Shown: positions 25,611 to 34,453 of the stretch, in pieces
How positions within the stretch are numbered: the stretch's first letter is position 1
Layout of the letters: every line of letters begins with the position of its first letter
Assembly: GCA_031271045.1 (NCBI GenBank)
Contig: JAISWO010000015.1
Span: 1 to 64,000 of the forward strand
Length of the DNA stretch: 64,000 nt
Direction of reading: 5' to 3'
From: Tannerellaceae bacterium
Lineage (GTDB): Bacteria > Bacteroidota > Bacteroidia > Bacteroidales > Tannerellaceae
Notes under the pieces: generated by a model
The model's database searches: none
Told to the model about the DNA's origin: nothing
Seen by the model: the letters and a program-made list of their open reading frames with translations, nothing else
Translations under genes and position numbers: made by a program

Positions 25611-26540
25611 TTAAGCCTGACGTCCGTAAGCGGCGGCAAATTCTTTGGAGATATAGTTATTGTTGCTCAAGCAGGATTCGGCGGCCAGGTCGAGTCCGCA
25701 ATAGATGATTGCTTCCCATTTCTCCTTGCCGGCGACGGGCAGAGTGTTGTGTCCTATTTCGTATTTCAGCAATCCGTAAAGGACTCCCGCATTGAAGTTG
25801 TCGCCTGCGCCGATGGTACTTACGGGAGTCAGGGGAGGCGTTTCAAAACGGGCGGACAGGGTTTCCGTAAAAAGGACGACATCGCCGGCTCCTTGCGTGC
25901 CGATGAAGCGTGGACAATAAAACCGGATATGCTCTTTGTAAATATGCTCCATGTCGCGAATACCGAAGAGGTTGAAAAAGTCTTCGTCCGATCCTCGTAT
26001 GATATCGGCGTATTCAAAGTTTTCGATAATCGTGGGCCGCAGCTTAACGACTTCGTGCATGTGCGCGCTACGGAAGTTAAGGTCGTAATAGATGATGGCC
26101 TTTCGTTCGCGGGCATACTTCAGGAGTTCCAGGATACGTTCTCGCAGCGCCGGGTTGAGGGCATAGTAAGAGCCTAATATAAAGATGTCGTCTTCTTTGA
26201 TCGGAGGCAGGGCGACTTCTAAGCGTTGGGCGGGATAGTCTTTGTAAAAAACATAATCGGCATCATTGCTTTCATTCAGGAAGGCTAAGGAGATCGGGCT
26301 TTTTCCATCGGGAAAACAATCTACGTAGTCGGTAGATATATGATTATCCTCCATAAAGTGGCGGATGATCTGCCCGACCTTGTCGTTGCCCAGTTCGCTG
26401 ATGAAAACTACCGGGACGCCGAGCCTTCCCAGCGAGACAAAGCCGTTGAACACAGAACCGCCCGGCAAGGCTATTTGCGGCTGATTGTTTTTGAACAAGA
26501 TGTCCAGGATGGTTTCTCCTACTCCGATCACTTTTCTCAT
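25611..26540 (-). CDS. PfkB family carbohydrate kinase
   Basis: This 309-aa cytosolic sugar kinase of the ribokinase/PfkB fold has the N-terminal GGSVFNGFVSLGRLGVPVVF and the C-terminal PfkB signature VSTIGAGDNFNAGVLYGLL with the catalytic Asp. The substrate is not decided by sequence; fructose-type or adenosine-type sugars are options. It lies between a KpsF-like isomerase (15 bases upstream) and the phosphatase, suggesting a common sugar-phosphate pathway. Confidence 0.9.
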   Translation of the reverse strand: MRKVIGVGETILDILFKNNQPQIALPGGSVFNGFVSLGRLGVPVVFISELGNDKVGQIIRHFMEDNHISTDYVDCFPDGKSPISLAFLNESNDADYVFYKDYPAQRLEVALPPIKEDDIFILGSYYALNPALRERILELLKYARERKAIIYYDLNFRSAHMHEVVKLRPTIIENFEYADIIRGSDEDFFNLFGIRDMEHIYKEHIRFYCPRFIGTQGAGDVVLFTETLSARFETPPLTPVSTIGAGDNFNAGVLYGLLKYEIGHNTLPVAGKEKWEAIIYCGLDLAAESCLSNNNYISKEFAAAYGRQA

Positions 26541-26555
26541 ACGTTTCTCTCTCCT

Positions 26556-27164
26556 TTATTCTTTTACGCTCTGGGCCCGGCTTTTGGAGCCTAAGTAGCC
26601 TCCGTGGTGGCGTTTGGCGTAGTCTTTACAGTTGAATTGTATGCGTTTCATTGTATTGACGACTAAGATGTCGCCGATGACGGTCATGACGGTGGTCGAG
26701 GTGGTCGGCGTCAGGCCCAGGGCACAGACTTCTTTGGGGGCGCCGGTCAGCAGGCATACGGTGGCTTGTTGGGCCATTTCGCTGTCGGGGTTACCGGTTA
26801 TGACGATGAACCTCATTTCCGGCGCCAAGCCTCGCGTCAGGTCGATGAGTTCGAGCAATTCGCGTGTCTTGCCCGAATTGGAGACTAAGAGCATGATGTC
26901 ATTTGTGCGCACGATTCCCAGGTCGCCGTGCTGGGCTTCGCTGGGATGCAGGAAGAAGGCCGGCGTCCCGGTCGAGCTGAATGTGGTCGCCATATTCATG
27001 GCGATCTGTCCGGCCTTGCCCATGCCGCTGGTGATTAATTTCCCGGCCTTTTGGTGGACGTATTCGACGATTAATTCCACGGCTCTTTCGTATTCGTGCG
27101 TGACCGGGATATTCATCACGGCTTCTGCTTCCTGGCTGAGTATTTGTTTTATTTCATCAATCAT
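26556..27164 (-). CDS. SIS-domain sugar isomerase, KpsF/GutQ-like, without CBS domains
   Basis: The 202-aa protein is a single SIS domain with LITSGMGKAGQIAMNMATTFSSTGTPAFFLHPSEAQHGDLG and TPTTSTTVMTVIGD, the D-arabinose 5-phosphate isomerase family pattern that supplies Kdo synthesis. Full KpsF proteins (about 320 aa) carry two CBS domains, which are absent here. I set the start at 27164: AAGGA lies at proper distance, a TACCTTTG box lies upstream at 27201-27208, and the track extension overlaps the previous gene in another frame. Confidence 0.82.
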   Translation of the reverse strand: MIDEIKQILSQEAEAVMNIPVTHEYERAVELIVEYVHQKAGKLITSGMGKAGQIAMNMATTFSSTGTPAFFLHPSEAQHGDLGIVRTNDIMLLVSNSGKTRELLELIDLTRGLAPEMRFIVITGNPDSEMAQQATVCLLTGAPKEVCALGLTPTTSTTVMTVIGDILVVNTMKRIQFNCKDYAKRHHGGYLGSKSRAQSVKE

Positions 27165-27199
27165 GGCCATCATCCTTGCATCTACATCCCATCTGCGGT

Positions 27200-28051
27200 T
27201 CAAAGGTAATCGCAGACGGCCTTGAAGTAACCGATTGACTCGGCGATTCCGAGGAAGGGGTCTTTCATGTCTTTTTCGTACTCGAGGCTGCACGAGCCGG
27301 TGTAGTTTACTTCGCGCAGCGCTTGGACGAAGGCGGGGAAGTCGATCTTTCCACGTCCTATTTCAATGCCGACGCCGGCTTTGGAGGAGTCGGTGACATC
27401 TTTAATATGTACGTCGAAGACGCGCGTATGGTACTTCTTCAGGTCGGCGACCGGGTCGCATCCGTTGCGCAGGTCGTGCCCAATGTCCAGACACATGCCG
27501 ATGCGGGGGTCCAGGTCTTTGGTATGGTTCCAGACGTCGGTGGCGTCGGGGTAGGTTACGATGTCCGGGCCGTGGAGGTGGATGGCGAAAAGGAAGTCGT
27601 ATTCCTTCACTTTGGCGTCGACGTAGGGCAGGAGGTCGTAGTTAGGGACGCCGACGATGAGTTTGACGCCTACTTTGCGGGCATAGGCGAAGGCGCGGTC
27701 GATATCGGCTTTGCTTCGCATATAGATTGGGCCGACGGCATAGCCGGTGACGCCGTAGGAGGCGCATTGTTCATGGAAGGCCCGGATTTGTTCTTCGTTG
27801 CTGTCGAGGGGCAGGTGAAAATCTTTGATGCAAAGATATTTTACGTCTAAGCGCTGCAAGGTTTTCAGGGTTGTTTCCAGGTCAAAGTTGACGAAGGTAT
27901 AGCCGGCCATACCGAGGAGGAAGGGGTTGGTTTTCTTCGGCGCTTTCGGGGTAACGGGGTCGGGGCGGGAGGCTTTCAACAGGGATGTTGAGCCCAGGAG
28001 GAGGGCGCCGGCCAGTCCTTGTTTAAAGAATTTTCTTCTGTTTGATTTCAT
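27200..28051 (-). CDS. Exported sugar phosphate isomerase/epimerase-like TIM-barrel protein
   Basis: The 283-aa protein has a Tat-like start (NRRKFFKQGLAGALLLG) followed by a xylose isomerase-like TIM barrel. Visible elements are MAGYTFVNFDLE, KYLCIKDFHLPLD, AIHLHGPDIVTYPD, GMCLDIGHDLRNGCDP, VFDVHIKDV and SCSLEYEKDMKDP, which supply His, Asp and Glu metal ligands. Members are often annotated as sugar phosphate isomerase/epimerase with unknown substrate. It is the first gene of the operon with the SIS, PfkB and phosphatase genes, although it looks exported while the next two are cytosolic. Confidence 0.85.
   Translation of the reverse strand: MKSNRRKFFKQGLAGALLLGSTSLLKASRPDPVTPKAPKKTNPFLLGMAGYTFVNFDLETTLKTLQRLDVKYLCIKDFHLPLDSNEEQIRAFHEQCASYGVTGYAVGPIYMRSKADIDRAFAYARKVGVKLIVGVPNYDLLPYVDAKVKEYDFLFAIHLHGPDIVTYPDATDVWNHTKDLDPRIGMCLDIGHDLRNGCDPVADLKKYHTRVFDVHIKDVTDSSKAGVGIEIGRGKIDFPAFVQALREVNYTGSCSLEYEKDMKDPFLGIAESIGYFKAVCDYL
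27201..27208 (-). promoter_or_regulatory. Possible internal promoter box before the SIS gene
   Basis: The minus strand reads TACCTTTG at the very end of the upstream TIM-barrel gene, 37 bases before the SIS start. It could give extra transcription of the last three genes of the operon. Confidence 0.4.
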
Positions 28052-28088
28052 ATTCCTGTTGGGGTTATATATGTTATTTTGTGTTGTG

Positions 28089-28096
28089 CAAACTTA
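28089..28096 (-). promoter_or_regulatory. -7 box for the TIM-barrel/SIS/PfkB/phosphatase operon
   Basis: The minus strand reads TAAGTTTG, matching TAnnTTTG, 38 bases before the ATG at 28051. Confidence 0.45.
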
Positions 28097-28147
28097 CGAT
28101 ATGTTGTTAGAAACGGGATGCGCAGCATGTTAATTATTCGTAATGTA

Positions 28148-29944
28148 TCACATTCTTTCGGGCGCTTCGATGCCCAGGAGGGAGAGGGCGGAGCGGATGA
28201 TGTGCGCGACGCTGGCGGAGAGGAGGAGTCGGAAATGTTGGAGGCCGGGGTCTTCTTCGCGCAGGATGGAGAAGTCGTGATAGAATTGGTTGTACTCCTT
28301 GACCAGCTCGTAGACGTAGTTGGCGATGATGGCCGGGCTGCAGGTGGCGGCGGCTTCGTGCACGGCGGCGGCGTAGGCGGCGAGGAGTTGTACGAGGGCT
28401 TCTTCTTTTTCGGAGAGGGGCAGTTGGGGCGGCAGGTTGCCGGAGAAGTCGATTCCTTGGGCCTCAGCTTTGCGCAGGACGGAGCTTATGCGTGCGTGGG
28501 CGTATTGGATGAAGGATCCTGTGTTGCCGTTGAAGTCGATAGATTCGCGCGGGTTAAAGGTCATGTTTTTGCGCGGATCTACTTTAAGGATAAAGTACTT
28601 GAGCGAGCCCAGTCCTACGGCGCGGACGAGGCGTTCGACCTCGTCGGGTTCCATTTCTTTGACTTTGCCCAGCTCTTGCGAAATTTCACGGGCTGTTTGC
28701 AGCATTTCGTCGATCAGATCGTCGGCGTCGACTACGGTTCCTTCGCGGCTTTTCATTTTTCCTTCGGGCAGTTCGACCATTCCGTAGGAGAAATGCACCA
28801 GTCCCCGTCCGAAGGCGAAGCCCAATTTATCGAGGAGGATGGACAGGACTTGGAAATGGTAATTCTGCTCGTTGCCTACGACGTAGATCATCCGGTCGAT
28901 CGCGAAATCATCGAAGCGCAGTTTGGCAGTTCCTATATCCTGCGTCATATAAACGGAGGTTCCATCGGCACGCAGGAGGAGTTTTTCGTCCAATCCGTCC
29001 TTTGTCAGGTCGGCCCATACGGATCCATCGTCGCGTCGGTAGAAAGCCCCTTCGGCTACGCCGCGCAATACTTCGTTCTTGCCTTCGAGATAGGTTGCGG
29101 ATTCGTAATATATTTTGTCGAAGTCGACGCCCAGCTTCCGGTAGGTTTCATCGAAGCCGGCGTAGACCCATTCGTTCATTGTTTTCCACAGCGCGACGGT
29201 GCGTTCGTCGCCGGCTTCCCATGCGCGGAGCATTTCGCGAGCTTCCTGCATCAAGAGGGAGGCGGCCTCGGCTTGGGCTCGGAGGAGGCCTTGGGCTTCG
29301 AGGCTGGCGAGCTCTTTTTTATAGTGTTGGTCGAAGAGGACGTAGTATTTGCCGATCAAATGGTCGCCTTTTTGGCCCGACGACTGCGGGGTCTCGCCAT
29401 TTCCCCATTTCTGCCAGGCAAGCATGGACTTGCAGATGTGTATGCCGCGGTCGTTGACGATGTTTGTTTTGACGACGCGGTATCCGTTGGCTTTCATGAT
29501 CTCGGCCAGGCTGTATCCCAAGAGATTGTTGCGCACATGGCCCAGGTGGAGGGGCTTATTGGTGTTCGGCGAGGAATATTCGATCATCACCAGGGGCGAG
29601 GCGTCGGTAGCGGGCGTAATTCCGAAGGAGGCTCCGGCGCTGTGGATGTCTTCCAGCAGGCGGATCCAGTGCGAGGTAGTCACGGTGAGGTTCAGGAATC
29701 CTTTGATGACGTTAAATGTTGCCACGGCAGGTTCATGTTCGGCGAGGAAGCGTCCGATTTCTTCGGCTGTCTGTTCGGGGGATTTTTTCGACATCCGCAG
29801 GAAGGGGAAGACCACCAAGGTGAGATGTCCTTTGAACTCTTTCTTTGTTTTCTGAAGCTGTACCTGCTCCGCGGTCGGCGTCGTGCCGTAGAGGGCCTCT
29901 ATGGCGGCGATAATACGGTCGGTAAGCTGTTGTTCGATGCTCAT
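28148..29944 (-). CDS. argS: Arginyl-tRNA synthetase
   Basis: ArgS is a class I synthetase that charges tRNA-Arg. The 598-aa protein starts MSIEQQLTDRIIAAIEALYG. It contains the HIGH-type SPNTNKPLHLGHVRNN, the conserved YVVGNEQNYHFQVLSILLDKLGF, the KMSKS-equivalent GKMKSREGTVVDADDL and the DALR anticodon-binding domain at the C-terminus, ending EAPERM. The start at 29944 follows the consensus promoter at 29977-30007; the longer track ORF runs back into the 42-bp array. Confidence 0.97.
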   Translation of the reverse strand: MSIEQQLTDRIIAAIEALYGTTPTAEQVQLQKTKKEFKGHLTLVVFPFLRMSKKSPEQTAEEIGRFLAEHEPAVATFNVIKGFLNLTVTTSHWIRLLEDIHSAGASFGITPATDASPLVMIEYSSPNTNKPLHLGHVRNNLLGYSLAEIMKANGYRVVKTNIVNDRGIHICKSMLAWQKWGNGETPQSSGQKGDHLIGKYYVLFDQHYKKELASLEAQGLLRAQAEAASLLMQEAREMLRAWEAGDERTVALWKTMNEWVYAGFDETYRKLGVDFDKIYYESATYLEGKNEVLRGVAEGAFYRRDDGSVWADLTKDGLDEKLLLRADGTSVYMTQDIGTAKLRFDDFAIDRMIYVVGNEQNYHFQVLSILLDKLGFAFGRGLVHFSYGMVELPEGKMKSREGTVVDADDLIDEMLQTAREISQELGKVKEMEPDEVERLVRAVGLGSLKYFILKVDPRKNMTFNPRESIDFNGNTGSFIQYAHARISSVLRKAEAQGIDFSGNLPPQLPLSEKEEALVQLLAAYAAAVHEAAATCSPAIIANYVYELVKEYNQFYHDFSILREEDPGLQHFRLLLSASVAHIIRSALSLLGIEAPERM

Positions 29945-29976
29945 GTTCGTAAAATGGATACTGTTTGTTTTGCCCG

Positions 29977-30007
29977 CAAAGGTACGTTTTCCGTTCAGAA
30001 CCTCCAA
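29977..30007 (-). promoter_or_regulatory. Promoter of argS
   Basis: On the minus strand TTG (30007-30005), 20 bases, then TACCTTTG (29984-29977), 33 bases before the ATG. Confidence 0.75.
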
Positions 30008-30023
30008 CAGCGGCTTAATAAAG

Positions 30024-30435
30024 GTTGCGCATTTGTGCGCGATGCACATTAGCCTGTCATAGAGGTCGCGCGAAATGGCGCGATGCACATTAGCATGCTA
30101 TTGGAGGTCGCGCGAAATGGCGCGATGCACATTAGCATGCTATTGGAGGTCGCGCGAAGTGGCGCGATGCACATTAGCATGCTATTGGAGGTCGCGCGAA
30201 ATGGCGCGATGCACATTAGCATGCTATTGGGGTCGCGCGAAATGGCGCGATGCACATTAGCATGCTATTCCGGGTCGCGCGAAATGGCGCGATGTCCATT
30301 AGCATGCTATTGTGGGTCGCGCGAAGTGGCGCGATGTCCATTAGCATGCTATTCTGAGTTGCGCGAAATGGCGCGATGTCCATTAGCATGCTATTCTGAA
30401 TCGCGCGAAATGGCGCGACCTTTATCAGGATGCTA
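30024..30435. repeat. 42-bp tandem repeat of two alternating palindromes (array 4)
   Basis: Nine near-identical units start at 30066, 30108, 30150, 30192, 30233, 30275, 30317, 30359 and 30401, with degenerate ends on both sides. Every unit holds TCGCGC-GAAATG-GCGCGA and TAGCATGCTA, whose centres are 21 bp apart. Unit spacing is 42 bp with a single 41-bp step, so palindromes of two kinds alternate every 21 bp. Variants in the spacer (GCACATT versus GTCCATT) form two blocks. The array fills the space between the divergent argS and histidine kinase genes. ORFs here (68-117 aa) are repeat translations. Confidence 0.95.
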
Positions 30436-30492
30436 ATCGTGGTTCCGCACGTTTTTTTATGGATAACCGGGCGCCGCTTAACGTATAAATTA

Positions 30493-30500
30493 TATATTTG
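30493..30500 (+). promoter_or_regulatory. -7 box for the histidine kinase gene
   Basis: TATATTTG matches TAnnTTTG, 27 bases before the ATG at 30528 and 57 bases after the end of array 4. Confidence 0.5.
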
Positions 30501-30527
30501 CACCTTATATTGTTTAAATCATTTGTT

Positions 30528-32468
30528 ATGAAAAAATACCTTATCCTCGTTACCTTGCTTGCCGCCGCCTGTACTTTGACAGCACAGGTCAACATCGACT
30601 CCCTCCTGAACGAACTTCACAACGGGGCGCACCCGGCCGCCGAACGCCTCCGGCTGTACGACCGGATCAACGCATTCTACATAGATCGCGATCCGGTAAT
30701 GGCTGCGCGCTATCTGGATGAAGGCCTCGTGCTCGCCACCCAGGAGAAAGACCAGTCCCGGATGGCCCGGTACAATAATTTTCGCGGCGCGGTCGCCGTC
30801 AGGCAGGTTCAGTACGACACGGCGTTCATCTACTTCAACAAATCCCTCGACATCGCCCGGAAAAGCGGCATCGAAGAGATGTCCGTCAACGTATACGGCA
30901 ATATGGCCATGGCATACTCCCAACAAGGCAACTACGTCGCCGCCCTCGAATATTATATGAAATGCCTGGCCTACTACGAAGCCGCCGGCAACAATCCGGA
31001 ACGCTATATGACCGCCATGGCCAATATCGGCGGCATGTACCGCACGGCCGGCAACGAAGATCAAGCCATCCTCTACCTGGAAAAGGCACGCAAGATAGCC
31101 GAAGAACAGAACTTCACCCGCGGAAAGATCAAAACCTGGTACGACCTCGGCGTCATCTATATGGACCGGGGCGAAAGCCAGCGGGCGCTCGACTTTATCA
31201 CCCAAGTGCTCGAGCTCAGCCGCTCGACCGGTGAAACACTCTTTGAAGTGGCCGCCACACAAGTTCTGGCAACCATCTACTATTCCAATACCACCCCCGA
31301 TGTGCGCGACCTCAACAAAGCCGAACAATATGCCGAAGAATTTCTACGCCTTGCCAACGAATACGGCGCGCCCTACTACCAATATAATGCCTGGAGCACC
31401 CTTGCCGCCATTTACCGCGACCAAAAGCGATACCGCGAAAGCGAAGACATGGCGCTCAAGGCATGGGCTATGGACTCGACCAACCTGAATGAATCCATCG
31501 CCCTGGCCTCCACCATCGTCATCGCCAATATCGCCATGGGAAACACCGACCGGGCCATCTCCTTCTTCTGGAAATACAACGATCTGAAAAACGAATACGC
31601 CAACACCAGCTACCACCAAACCACCGCCGAGATGGAAGTCAAATACGAAACCGAGAAAAAAGAATTTCGCATCGCCTCGCTCGAAAAGGCCCGCACGCTC
31701 TATATCGGACTCGGCACAGCCATCACCCTGATCATCCTGCTCGCCTTCGCGCTCCTCCTCAACCGCCACCGCCTCAACCTGCAAAAACGCCGCTTAGCCG
31801 AACAGCAGATCGAGACCCTCGAACAGGAAAAACAATTGGTCGCCACCCAAGCCGTTCTCGACGGCGAAAATGCGGAACGCTCCCGCCTCTCGCGCGACCT
31901 GCACGATGGCCTGGGCTGTATGCTCTCGATCATCAAGGTAAATCTGAAAAACATGAAATCCATCGCCGCCATGGACCTTCCCGACCGCGAACGCTTTGCC
32001 GGCGCCATGGATGCTCTCGACGAAGCCATCGACGAACTGCGCCGCATTGCTCACCACATCATGCCCGAATCGCTGGCGCGCGAAGGCCTCCAAGCTTCGC
32101 TCGACGACTTCTGCCGCGTCGTTCCGGGCGCCCGCTTCTGCTACGTCGGCTCCGAACGCCGGCTGGACTATAATATGGAGATACTCCTCTACCGCTGCAC
32201 CTACGAATTAGTCAACAACGCCCTCAAGCACGCTCAGGCTACGCATATCGACGTCCAACTGATCATCGACCGCGACCTGATCTCGCTCAGCGTGCACGAC
32301 GATGGCGCCGGCATCCCCGACACAGTCGTTTTTGCCGCCAATTCGGGACTGAACAATATCCGCGCACGCGTAACCGCCGCTAAAGGTAAACTGAACATCT
32401 ACTCCGCCCCCGGTCAGGGCACGGAAATAAGCATCGAGATTGTCCCCTCTCCGGCCGGGGAGGGATAA
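30528..32468 (+). CDS. Sensor histidine kinase with periplasmic TPR domain (HisKA_3 class)
   Basis: The 646-aa protein has a signal peptide (about 1-19, ending LTAQ) and a TPR array (about 30-370, repeats such as VYGNMAMAYSQQGNYVAALEYYMKC) in the periplasm. One membrane helix follows (near 395), then a coiled-coil stretch, a HisKA_3 dimerisation domain with ERSRLSRDLHDGLGCMLS (phospho-His near 458), and a HATPase domain with ELVNNALKHA and DDGAGIP. This class normally signals to NarL-type regulators. No regulator is adjacent; the orphan regulator at 20241 is a candidate partner. Confidence 0.93.
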   Translation: MKKYLILVTLLAAACTLTAQVNIDSLLNELHNGAHPAAERLRLYDRINAFYIDRDPVMAARYLDEGLVLATQEKDQSRMARYNNFRGAVAVRQVQYDTAFIYFNKSLDIARKSGIEEMSVNVYGNMAMAYSQQGNYVAALEYYMKCLAYYEAAGNNPERYMTAMANIGGMYRTAGNEDQAILYLEKARKIAEEQNFTRGKIKTWYDLGVIYMDRGESQRALDFITQVLELSRSTGETLFEVAATQVLATIYYSNTTPDVRDLNKAEQYAEEFLRLANEYGAPYYQYNAWSTLAAIYRDQKRYRESEDMALKAWAMDSTNLNESIALASTIVIANIAMGNTDRAISFFWKYNDLKNEYANTSYHQTTAEMEVKYETEKKEFRIASLEKARTLYIGLGTAITLIILLAFALLLNRHRLNLQKRRLAEQQIETLEQEKQLVATQAVLDGENAERSRLSRDLHDGLGCMLSIIKVNLKNMKSIAAMDLPDRERFAGAMDALDEAIDELRRIAHHIMPESLAREGLQASLDDFCRVVPGARFCYVGSERRLDYNMEILLYRCTYELVNNALKHAQATHIDVQLIIDRDLISLSVHDDGAGIPDTVVFAANSGLNNIRARVTAAKGKLNIYSAPGQGTEISIEIVPSPAGEG

Positions 32469-32471
32469 GGG

Positions 32472-32497
32472 AAGACCGGGCAAGCCCGGTCTTATTT
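32472..32497. terminator. Bidirectional terminator between the histidine kinase gene and folE
   Basis: AAGACCGGGC and GCCCGGTCTT form a perfect 10-bp stem with a 2-base spacer, followed by ATTT on the plus side. The hairpin overlaps the folE stop codon and lies 3 bases after the kinase stop, so it can serve both convergent genes. Confidence 0.75.
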
Positions 32498-33058
32498 GCG
32501 AATGAGATTCATAAACTCGTCGCGAGTCTTGGCTTGCTGAAAGAAGCCGGTGAAGTCGGACGTCGTCGTCAAGGCGCTTTGTTTGGATACGCCACGCATC
32601 TGCATACACATGTGTTGGGCTTCGATGACGACCATGACGCCCAGGGGATTCAGCGTTTTTTGTATGCAGTCTTTAATTTGCAGCGTCATACGTTCCTGTA
32701 TCTGCAAGCGCCTGGCAAAGATGTCAACCACTCGCGGTATCTTGCTCAAGCCCGTGATATACCTGTTCGGGATATACGCTACGTGAGCTTTGCCGAAAAA
32801 CGGCAACAGGTGATGCTCGCATAGCGAAAAAAAGTCGATGTCTTTGACGATCACCATCTGCTTGTATCCTTCTTCCCTGAACATAGCAGAGGCGAGCGCC
32901 TCTTCGGGGTTTTCTTCGTATCCACCGGTAAGGTATTGCATGGCTTTGGCTACGCGTCCGGGCGTTTTGAGAAGGCCTTCCCGTTCGGGATCTTCCCCCA
33001 GCAGGGTAATGATGTCCTTGTAATGGCAGGCCAGTGTTTCTTGTGTTTCCGTATTCAT
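32492..33058 (-). CDS. folE: GTP cyclohydrolase I
   Basis: FolE converts GTP to 7,8-dihydroneopterin triphosphate, the first step of folate (and possibly queuosine) synthesis. The 188-aa protein shows the zinc ligands in [22 protein letters not shown], then [17 protein letters not shown] and [14 protein letters not shown]. It is the last gene of an operon with DUF1599, the DoxX-like gene, tpiA and the SPOR gene, a gene order I know from other Bacteroidales. Confidence 0.97.
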   Translation of the reverse strand: MNTETQETLACHYKDIITLLGEDPEREGLLKTPGRVAKAMQYLTGGYEENPEEALASAMFREEGYKQMVIVKDIDFFSLCEHHLLPFFGKAHVAYIPNRYITGLSKIPRVVDIFARRLQIQERMTLQIKDCIQKTLNPLGVMVVIEAQHMCMQMRGVSKQSALTTTSDFTGFFQQAKTRDEFMNLIRK

Positions 33059-33068
33059 CTGTTGGTCG

Positions 33069-33593
33069 TTAAAATGTCTCGTCCAAGTGTATCTGGATGT
33101 CTTCCCTTACGATATACATTTCTTTTCCATAGCGCGGGAAGGCAGCCATAAGCTGGCGCTGGATATGGAAGGCTTCTTCTTGCGAGTTGAAGTCCCCTAT
33201 GCGCAAACGCCAGAAGGGCGCGTTGTAGGTTACATATGTGGGAATCGTAGGGATGAGTTCTTTGATTTCTTTTTCCCTTCTGAACGCTTCATCTTTGGAG
33301 GTTCGCTGGCTGTTGCCTGCAAAGACTTGTACGCGGAATCCCTGGAGCTTCATATAGGATCTTCCGTCGGCTGTTGTGACGGTCTCCGCATCGAGTTGCC
33401 TCGCTCCTATCAGGCGCAGGATAGCGTCGGGCTGGTTGATGCGCACGCCGCCTTTGCCGGGCCTCGGCGTTTGCAGCTCGTCGACGATAGTGTATCGCGG
33501 AGGAGGCGTATAAGGTATGATCTGCGCCACCACATCGGCCAGAGCGACGCTAATCGCCCAGCAGGCGATGGTATAAAAGCATTTTTTCATCAT
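33069..33593 (-). CDS. SPOR domain protein
   Basis: The 174-aa secreted protein has an N-terminal signal peptide (ALADVVAQ). Its C-terminal SPOR domain (about 88-170) contains [25 protein letters not shown] and [26 protein letters not shown] domains bind peptidoglycan strands lacking stem peptides, typically at division sites. It lies between tpiA and folE, 10 bases before folE. The middle part has no recognised domain. Confidence 0.88.
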   Translation of the reverse strand: MMKKCFYTIACWAISVALADVVAQIIPYTPPPRYTIVDELQTPRPGKGGVRINQPDAILRLIGARQLDAETVTTADGRSYMKLQGFRVQVFAGNSQRTSKDEAFRREKEIKELIPTIPTYVTYNAPFWRLRIGDFNSQEEAFHIQRQLMAAFPRYGKEMYIVREDIQIHLDETF

Positions 33594-33610
33594 CCAATAT
33601 CTTATGGGAA

Positions 33611-33649
33611 CCGGTTGCAGGGCCTCTGGGAGGCAAAACCTGCAACCGG
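33611..33649. promoter_or_regulatory. Intercistronic hairpin between tpiA and the SPOR gene
   Basis: CCGGTTGCAGG and CCTGCAACCGG form a perfect 11-bp stem around an inner GCCTC/GAGGC hairpin. No T run follows on the minus strand, so mRNA processing or partial termination is more likely than a strong stop. Confidence 0.65.
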
Positions 33650-33661
33650 CGTTTTCAATTT

Positions 33662-34417
33662 TCAGAAAGCTTCAATGATGGGGAGGAATTTCCCGACCGA
33701 GAGGGAAGCACCGCCGATCAATCCGCCGTCGACATCCGGTTTGGCGACCAGGTCTTTCGCGTTTTCGGCATTCATACTCCCTCCGTAAAGGATCGTCGTC
33801 TCGGCGGCAAGGTCATCGCCATATTTGGCGGCGATCGTTTGCCGGATATGGGCGTGTATCTCCTGCGCCTGGTCGGCGGTGGCGGTTCTGCCTGTACCGA
33901 TGGCCCAAACGGGTTCGTAGGCGATCACCAAGCGGGCGAACTCTTCGGCCGGGAGGTCAAACAGGGCGTTGCTTATCTGCTCGTCCACCACGTCGAAATG
34001 CTTGCCTTTTTCCCTTTCTTCCAGTACTTCGCCGATGCAGAAAATGGGGGTGAGACCGTTGGCGAGGGCCAGGTTCACTTTCGTTTTCAGCGTTGCGGAC
34101 GTTTCGTGGTAATACTGCCGGCGTTCCGAGTGTCCGAGGATGACGTACTTGGCTCCCGTGGAGGCGATCATGGCGGCCGATACCTCTCCGGTATAGGCTC
34201 CTTTTTCCTTATCGGCGCAGTTCTGTGCGGCTACGCCTATCTTCGCGGTGTCGATCGCTCCGGCGATGGTCGCCAGATGAATAAACGGAACGCCGATAAC
34301 GACATCGCATGCAAGGGCTTTCCCTATCAGCGCTTCATTAAGTCCTTTTGCCAGCGCCAGACCTTCGGGAAGTGTTGTATTCATCTTCCAGTTTCCGGCA
34401 ATGATGTTCTTTCTCAT
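33662..34417 (-). CDS. tpiA: Triosephosphate isomerase
   Basis: TpiA interconverts dihydroxyacetone phosphate and glyceraldehyde 3-phosphate in glycolysis. The 251-aa barrel has NWKMNTT with the catalytic Lys, [13 protein letters not shown] with the catalytic His, and [17 protein letters not shown] with the catalytic Glu, then the phosphate loop [10 protein letters not shown]. It is central in the DUF1599-to-folE operon. Confidence 0.97.
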   Translation of the reverse strand: MRKNIIAGNWKMNTTLPEGLALAKGLNEALIGKALACDVVIGVPFIHLATIAGAIDTAKIGVAAQNCADKEKGAYTGEVSAAMIASTGAKYVILGHSERRQYYHETSATLKTKVNLALANGLTPIFCIGEVLEEREKGKHFDVVDEQISNALFDLPAEEFARLVIAYEPVWAIGTGRTATADQAQEIHAHIRQTIAAKYGDDLAAETTILYGGSMNAENAKDLVAKPDVDGGLIGGASLSVGKFLPIIEAF

Positions 34418-34453
34418 AATTTTGATATATATTTAGTTGTGAAACATGATTTC

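Noticed and set aside
28079-30052. 657-aa ORF on the plus strand opposite argS
   Set aside because: It is a shadow of argS; the translation is low in sequence complexity typical of antisense frames, and argS on the minus strand has all family motifs.
30024-30435. CRISPR array
   Set aside because: The units repeat end to end with no unique spacers, and no cas genes are present in the window.
30083-30436. 117-aa repetitive protein MHISMLLEVARNGA
   Set aside because: It is a translation of the 42-bp array, which is open on both strands because 42 is a multiple of three; no promoter or ribosome site was seen.
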